A stretch of 64,000 nt of DNA from Oncomelania hupensis. Lineage: Eukaryota; Mollusca; Gastropoda; Littorinimorpha; Pomatiopsidae. Positions 30,001-39,000 of the stretch are shown in pieces. The DNA is taken from positions 30,743,755-30,807,754 of the forward strand of contig CM072522.1 of the NCBI GenBank assembly GCA_036898135.1, in the 5' to 3' direction. Position numbers and translations under genes: made by a program. The notes under the pieces were generated by a model, which made no database searches, was not told where the DNA came from, and worked only from the letters and a program-made list of their open reading frames with translations. Within the stretch, counting starts at the first letter, position 1, and each line of letters begins with the position of its first letter.

Positions 30001-33000
30001 CCATAATTGTGATGCAAATTACAGCATGTGAGGTGCAGACATTGTCAACTCCCTCTCCTCCCCCCCTCCCCACTCCCACCCGTCCATCACGCAATTATTA
30101 TTTTATTTTATTGGTCTTACATATATAGCGCTTTATCAGCTAAAGAGCTGCTCAAGGTGATGGGCGATACAGGGCTAAAACTCAGCAGGCTTGAGGTACC
30201 CAATGGCTGCCTGACAGTCCCATCTTCCCACCCAAAACAAAACAAATGAGCACAATCCTGGACATCTGGGGACAGGGGAGAAGGAGCCTAGTGCTTGCTA
30301 GGCATGTTCCTGCAGCTGGCACTCATCTGGAACATGGGCGTCGGGGTCTTTTAAAGCCTGTACAGTGCCAACGGACTATTATATGTGCGTGTGCACAGAT
30401 CACTCCTTAGTTTATACTCTCATCTCAAGGAGTATGGGCACACGGGGTCTCCATTTCTCGCCACTGTCAAACATCATGCACCCTCTTTCACACTGTCATT
30501 CACTCCAGATACAATAAACCATACTTGCATTGAATCTGGACCTTAATCAATACTGATGTCTATATATATCTGTCTAACCTAACTACCTGTCTTTATCAGC
30601 CCTCGGTTTCCATTATCAAGCCAAACCCCCGCACTCCTTCTGGGAGAGAATTCCAAAAGGCACCATGATACGTCACACAACATGTCACGTCACATCACAG
30701 ACAAAAGACGTCGCTTCCTAAACACAGCGCATTTTCTCCATCTGACTCACCCTTACAAATGCTATCGTTTACCATTCAACGCCTCTAGTTCTACGCAATC
30801 TTTACTTGCTATAAGGCTGTTACTAAGCTTATAAGAGACAGTGGGCTCAGAGGCAACACTGACCTGTAACCCAATGTGAGTGCTAAAGGCTGTTGAAATC
30901 ATAGGCCTACACTCAACCTATGCTTCATAGAGCTCAGACTCTCAGCTACTGTCAAGGTCGTTTGCTTAAGAGTAGAAACTGGCTTATGCTTGTAGTCCTC
31001 TTCGCTTATGCCACTTTGGCAGACTCACTCAGACCTGCTTACCCTCCAACAAACCCATGTGTAACCCTGTCAGTAGAAATGTGTCATCTAAAGATGTGGA
31101 TGCGTAATCATAGCCAAGTCAAACCACATGTTAAACCAAGTCAGCCCCAAACTAACAGTGGTGATGTTTAGTAGGGCCAAGGCCCTACATGTTTGTAACT
31201 GAAGAGCCAGCTAAAGGCACTCATTACTGTCGTTTCTCTTTTTGAAGTGTTCTTCTTCTATTGTCTTTTTTCCTTTCCCTTCTACAGTGCATTGTAATGC
31301 ACCCTAATACAGTGAAACCTCCGGTATACGACCGTCCAAAATCTGAGAAAAAACGGTCATATAATAGAGGTGGTCTTATACCGGACTCAAGGGGTGGGGG
31401 GCGGGGAGAGGGTCAGGCTCGGAGGGGTATGTAGTCATAATTTTCACACTCACCAGCATGTATTCTCTGACAAAGAAAACTGTAAAACATGTTTCATTTT
31501 TAGCTTTGTCTTTTATTCACAACTTCAAAAATAGAAAGCAGTCGTGTCTTCAGACATTTTGAACAGGGAAAAACTTTCTCTCTGTCAAACTCAAAACTTT
31601 CCTCTTGCGCGACGCCATTTTGACAGCCAGTGTAGGCGAGTAATGTCCCTTACTTGCAAACCGGAAATAGCAGACAACAGCAGGCGCACACTAACATGAG
31701 AGAAAAAAGGAAAGGTACAGACAGACAATAAATTAACTGATATCTCTTTTAAATTGCCTAAGACGGTCGTATAAAGGGCTTAAGACACAGTCGCTGGTCG
31801 CATAAACGAGGTTGTCGCATACCAGAGGTCATTTATTATTGGAAGTGAATCCGTCAGAAGTTTTCAGGTCACATAACGGAGGGAATCGTATACCAGAGAG
31901 ACGGATACCGGAGGTTCCACTGTAGTAACAGGGGATTTGCGGGTGTGCAGATTCAGTTTTTAAAATGTGTAATCTGAGAGACAGAGAACGCGGAATCTGA
32001 AGGAAAAAGGCTGTAATAGCGTAATAAAACGTCTGTGACGATACAGACTCAATTAATTAACCACGCGCCTATGAATCGAGAAGAATGAATGAATGTAGTG
32101 TGGGTATGACGCAATCAAATATAAATGACGTGAATCGCTGTGACGTCATATACTCTTCAGTACAAGTTGACAATGTTTTATTATCTTCAAAATAAAACTT
32201 GGAAGGTAAAATAACAGTTGATTTTTCAGAACACTTATTTAAATTATTACCTCTCAATATTCATGGAAAGATTATAACTCAGTGTTAGCGACGCCTAGCA
32301 ACCGAGAGAATAGTTGTCTTTGGAGACCTTTAGCAACAGCAGTTGGAAACTGAGGCTGTAACCCGCAACACGTAGATCTGTGGTCAGAGCAGAAAACAGT
32401 GCGCTTAAGGGCTTACAACTGGCCAACTCACTTCACACACCGTCTGGGTGCAAGTACTGTCTTTCCGCAGTCCGCGGGTGTTATTTTCTTTTACTTTGTG
32501 CAAGAGGAATCCATCAAATGTGATGTCAGCGAAGAGACTCTAGCTGGTAGGTGTGGCGGCCATGCATGCAAGCAAGGACTTGACCGTTATGGCCACCCTT
32601 GTCTTATCCCTCGCTTCATTCACTCATTCACTCATTCATCACTTATAGTTTTGCTTATATATATTTATCATCAGCATCACCATGTGTTTTATTCTTCCTA
32701 TGTATTATTATATTAAAAAAACAATGTACACGATAGAATAATTTGATATCGTGGTTGCCTGTGTCAAAGGTCACAGTAGTGATGCCAGCAGTTGCTTCTG
32801 TATATCATTGTCTTTATACAATTTATAAGAAACATTCAGATTAGCGATTCAGACGCTGTCTGCAGTTCAGAGGCATTCACTACTGGGTCCTGAAGGCGAA
32901 AATAAACATTATCTACGTGAATCGAATCCTTCTGACTGTTACAGAGGGGAGTTTTCGTTATCAACTAGCGTTCATCGTCCTCCATTGACTGTCCACGTTA

Positions 33001-36000
33001 CTGTTCATCATTTATTGGTTTTACCGTTCCGTCAACCGACGACCGTTCTGCGTTCGCCGTCGTCCTTCATCGGTTCTTCTCCGTCGTCCGCTGTCATTTA
33101 TCCTTCATCGTCTCTTCACCGTTGATTCTTCACTGACATTAGCTAAGTAATGACGATACTTGCCTGCCAACGAAACATGGACAAATCTCGCTGACAGGCA
33201 GCATCTGAATTGTTAATATATTTTGTTCTTTTGTTTAGTAAATTAATGAATACACATCACGTTCCATCGAATCATCTCATTAATAAATGTTGAAAATTTA
33301 AGACAAATAGAGTCGCATCTTTTTTGTATGAAAAAAGCAGGTGATGGAAGAGACTTCATTCTCTTATTTATTTTCTTAGGGCATAGTTATCTGCCCCATC
33401 ACCGATAATACGTGACAAACGTGGGGGCTCGTCCGGGATCTATTAACATCTATTAACAGTTTTTCTTGTTACGTACGACTCTATCAACATTTATTAACAT
33501 TGTAACATGTATGTTTGTCACATCATCTGCTAGCTGAACCGCTGACATATTTTTTTTAAAGAGTTATTTTTACCTCAGCAACTTGCACATTGCTTCTTAA
33601 CCATTGACGATAGTCTCTTTCGGGTTAGACACTATCGTAAAAGAGTATCCTACAGTTTGGTTATTCTTATGCTATGTTCTTCGGAAACAGGCGTTGCTAG
33701 CACTTGACTATGTTGTAATAATGTTGCGTAAGTCATTATTTTAGTCGGTGGGTTCGAGACTCGAACTAGTGCTAGAAATAGACTGTGCGTAGTCTATAAC
33801 ACTAACAGTATATTGCCGATAACTGACTACTCGCAATAGCATGCGACTGTGGATAGTCACTTATCGAAGACTAAGTTCCTAGTGGATCGTTTAATGAGTA
33901 CTGCTAAACGATTGCGATCACTAGATGAAGTTTTATACCTGGTGAGGTTGTGCACATTGGAAATGTAGTGTGAACACAGAATCATCGGATGATCTATGTC
34001 CTTAGTAGCTTACGGTTCATCAAGAACGGCAGAAGTACTAAGCGAGAAAGAAAACTAGTTGTTTTGGTTCATGTGGTAATCCGTGAACGGGCGTGAAACA
34101 CTAGTGTGTGTGTTTTTGTATTTTAAAATACACACGGTGAAAGCCCTAAGATATTATGTGTCTGTCTAGGGTGACATAACTATCTGTGGCATTAGAGTAA
34201 GCCCACATCATAGTTAGTCGACGAGTGAAGTATTGAAGACGTCGGTATAAACCACTAGCAATACGTTAGGTTGGTGGCTTCTTATTCAAACCACTCGTGT
34301 GTTGTTGTTACTGATACTAGTCAGGATGGACAGCAGCACGGATACATAAAACCTTTGCTATTTTAACGTATTTGTCGTAGAACGAAATTTATTCCTGAAG
34401 GTTTTACTAATAGCGAGTATTGTTTCATTCACACGTTTGCACTTTTGTGTTTACATTGTCGAAAACGTAGCCATTTTGTTTTCATCTAGCTGTGTGACGT
34501 TTTCAAAATACGTCATTAAATTGATTGCGTCATTACCAGTGTAAGTGAGCGTATACATTAGTTTGATTGCGTCATAATTTTTTTTTTGTCTCTGCAACAT
34601 TCATAACGTAAAATTGTTGTGAGTTTTGGTTGACTCATGAGTGTAACCACGAGAGCTCAATCAAAACAGATGGAGTTAGGGGAAATCTTCGTGCGTGCTA
34701 AGGCACAAGGAGAAGCTTTAGGTTTGACGGGAACTGATCTCCGAGATTATATCAAAGAGATAGAATCAGAGGAGCGACGTCTGCAGGCCGAAGCACAGTC
34801 AGACGAGCGACGTCTGCAGGCCGAAGCACAGTCAGACGAGCGACGTCTGCAGGCCGAAGCAGAAGCAGAACGTCGTCGAAATGATTTCGAGTTGGAGCGT
34901 CTACGTCTTCAAGCGAATGTTGAAGCCAATACAAACAGCAATGCAGCAGAGCTCTCACTTTCAAGAACCAACAATTGCCGCTCGGACAAATTCAAAGTCA
35001 AGCTCCCTTATTTCGAGGATAAAGATGACTTAGAAACGTATCTAAGGACCTTTGAACGTACAGCAACTATCCAAGAATGGGAAAGAGAAGAGTGGGCACC
35101 AAGATTAGGTACTCTACTGAAAGGAAAAGCCCGTGAAGTATACTCCATGCTCAGTGACAGTGACGCAGCAGACTACGACACATTGAGGAAAGCTCTGCTC
35201 TTACGTTTTCGTTTAACCGCGGAAGAATACCGGAAGAAATTCCGTGAGGCGAAACGACAACAGGGCGAATCAACGCAAGAATATGCAGCGAAGTTGAATC
35301 TTTGGTTAGACAGGTGGCAAGAATTGGCTGACAAGAACGATACCTATGATGATCTGCGAGACTTGTTCGTACAAGAGAAATTTTTGGGAGGTCTCCCGTA
35401 CGATCAAGCTAGGTTCGTGCGAGAGAGGGAGCCACGAAATATGGAAGAGGCACTGAGGTTCGCCTTAATCTTCGAGTCCGCTAAGCAATCGACTGCAACG
35501 GATCACGAGCGACCTCGACGTCCTAACCACCATCATTTTGACAACAAACGTGACGACGACAAACGTAAAAAGAGTAAAGAGAGAAATGACAAAGGGATCA
35601 ACATCGGCGACAGAAGTCATGAAGTACCAAGATCTGGAAATAGGTCGGGTTGCTTCGGATGTGGCGGAGACCATAGATACCGCAACTGTCCCGGAAGAAA
35701 GCCACAGCAAAAGCAACATGGTCAATCCGCGGCGGCAATAGCGAAAGAGTTAGCTCAAGCGGAGGAGACAAAAGAGAAGTTGTGTGAGACTTGCTGTGCC
35801 ATTCCGTTCACACCGGAATGTAGAGTGATAGTGGAGGGCGTCGGAACAACAGCACTGCGAGATACCGGAGCGTCACTGTGTATTGTACGAAAGGATCTCA
35901 TTCCCGAGCAGTGTTTGACCGGCGAGAGCATAGAAATTGTACTAGCCTCAGCGCCAGAGAAGAGAACATTGCCCATAGCCAGAGTAGAAATGGACACTCC

Positions 36001-39000
36001 ATACTTTGAAGGCACTACCGAAGTTGCAGTCATGGATAACCCTGTAAGTTCCGTCCTGATTGGCAACTACAGGAGAGATGGATCGGGTGTACTTCAACCC
36101 GTATCCGTTTATCCAATCCGCGATATTTGCGCCACTGTGCTGACGAGAGCGTCAATGCAGAAGAAGACACCACCTCTGCGCGTATCGACTTCACTGCTGG
36201 GTGACGTGACTCCTAACGAGTTGTCTACTGCGCAGAAGGAAGATGCTACCCTTGCCAACGTACGTCGACTAGCAGATCAAAAGACGCCAGTGAAGGAAGG
36301 ACGTGGGAAAGGAGAGAAAGTCATCGCCACTTACGAGTGGAAAAAAGACATATTGTACCGAGTTTTTCACAAAGGAAACAAGGAGTACAAGCAAGTAGTT
36401 GTACCGAAGAAATACCGCCAGGAAGTTCTTCGCTTAGCGCACGATATTCCAATGGCAGGACACTTGGGTGTGACAAAGACCAAATGTCGTATCTGGAATG
36501 ACTTCGTGTGGCCTGGAATTTGTGAGGATGTTCGTCGATATTGTGCGTCATGTGACGCATGCCAACGTTCGTCATCAAAAGGAGCTACAAGGAAAGTTCC
36601 ACTCGGACGAATGCCTGTGATCGACACTCCGTTTGAACGAGTTGCCGTCGATCTAATAGGACCGATCATACCGTGTTCTGATCGTGGACACAGGTATATT
36701 CTCACCGTCGTCGACTATGCCACTCGATACGTGGAAGCAAAAGCTTTGAAGACAGCCAAAGCTGATGAAGTATCAGAAGCTTTGTGGGAAATGTGGACCC
36801 GCCTGGGCGTTCCACGCGAGATTCTGACTGATAATGGATCGCAGTTTGTCGGTGAACTAGCTCAAGAAGTGAACCGACTATTGAGTGTAAAGGGTTTGAA
36901 GACATCCCCAAGACACGCTCAAGGAAACGGGTTGGTTGAGCGATATAACGGGACTATAAAAGCTATGATGAAACACATGTGCCAGGAACAACCCAAGGAA
37001 TGGGATAGGTACGTACCAGCGCTGTTGTTTGCCATCCGTGAAGTACCTCAAGAATCTCTGAAATTCTCACCTTTTGAGTTGCTATACGGAAGGACAGTGC
37101 GAGGACCAATGCAAATTCTGAAAGAATTGTGGACCAAGGAGGAACAATGCGATGAAACGCGCACCACATTTCAATATGTAGTAGACCTCAGGAATCGCAT
37201 TGAGGATACTTGCAACATGGCTAAACAGAATCTGCAGAAAGCTGCCACAAAACAGGCTCGTAACTTCAACAAGAGAACCAAAGCAAGGAAATTCAAAGTA
37301 GGCGACAAAGTTCTACTCTTGCTACCGAACAAGAACAACAAGTTGCAAATGACATGGAAAGGACCGTACATCGTGACTGATAAATTGAATGAATGTGACT
37401 ACAAAATCCTCGTAGGCGACAAAGAGCGTGTATACCACGCCAACATCCTCAAAGGTTACGTCTCCCGCAACGACGTCGAAACACACATCGTAGCTGTTGT
37501 CATGATTGACACAGAGGAGGATGAACGTGAAGGAAACAGGATGACTCACATTCCGATAGTTCAACTAGAACGGAAAGAAGGTCCTACCGACGTCAACGTG
37601 TCAGAAGAACTACCTGACAAACAACAGAGACAAGTGCGTCAGTTGTGCAAGGAGTTCGACAACGTCTTGACAGATCTCCCAGGCAAAACGCAGTTGGCAG
37701 AGTGTGACATAAAACAGGAAGAGAACAAACCCGTTTATGTACGCCAGTATCCCCTTCCACATTCGAAAGTAGAAGTGATTGGTCAAGAGGTCGATGCTAT
37801 GTTGAAGTTAGGTGTAATTGAGCCAGCAGCGTCACCTTATAGTGCACCTGTAGTCCTCGTACAGAAAAAAGATGGTAGTAACCGTTTCTGCATCGATTAC
37901 AGGAAGCTGAATCAAACGACTGTTTTCGACGCTGAACCCATGCCCGATATTGATCAGATATTTGCCAAGCTGAGCAACAAAAGATACTTCTCTAAGTTGG
38001 ATCTGACGAAAGGGTACTGGCAAATACCCATGAAGACCAGCGACAAAGAGAAGACAGCGTTCACAACACCACAGGGTCAGTTCCAATGGATCACCATGCC
38101 GTTTGGATTAAAGAATGCAGGGGCCGTATTCACACGCATGATGAGGAAGTTATTGAGACCTTTCGACCAAAACGTCGTCAGCAATTTTATGGACGATGTC
38201 TTGATCGCTACAGAGACGTGGGAAGAGCATGTGAAAATCCTGAGGCAAGTCTTGAGCGGATTGGACGAGTGTCAGTTGAAAGCCAAACCCTCCAAGTGTT
38301 ACCTAGGGTTCAAGAATCTGACCTTCCTAGGACACGAGATTGGCGAGGGTACTATTCGTCCTGAAGATGACAAACTACAAAAGGTACGAGACGCGCAACC
38401 ACCGCAGACAAAGAAGGAATTGCGCGCGTTCCTCGGCTTAGCAGGTTATTACCGCAAGTTTGTGCCTAACTTCGCCACTATTGCTCTACCGCTCACTGAC
38501 AAAACCAAGAAGGGTCAACCTGAACATGTAGTGTGGGATGAAACCAGCGACCGCGCTTTCAACACGCTGAAAAGAAAGCTCTGTCAGAAACCCATCATGT
38601 GCATGCCAGATCACAAAAGACCGTATGTACTAAGAACAGACGCTTCTGACAGAGGTGTAGGTGCCGTGTTGTTGCAAGACCAGGGTCAAGGTCTACAGCC
38701 TGTCGCATATGCTAGCAAAAAGTTGAGTGCCGCTGAGACAAAGTATGCGACAATCGAGAAGGAGTGCCTCGCTATTGTTTGGGGAATACAAAAGTTCGAG
38801 CAGTATCTTTTTGGTACAACCTTCACGATCGAAACAGATCATCAACCTCTCCAGTACTTACGCAAGACAAGAACGGAGAATGGACGGTTGATGAGGTGGG
38901 CAATAAGGCTACAACAGTACAATTTCACTGTTAAGGTTATCAAAGGGAAGGATAACGTCGGCGCTGATTACTTGAGTCGTGCAACGTAAAATTCTACGTA

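Noticed and set aside
32069..32716. Short frames inside the LTR, repeated at 39075-39722
   Set aside because: Present identically because the LTRs are identical; no known protein motif, and LTRs of this group are not coding.
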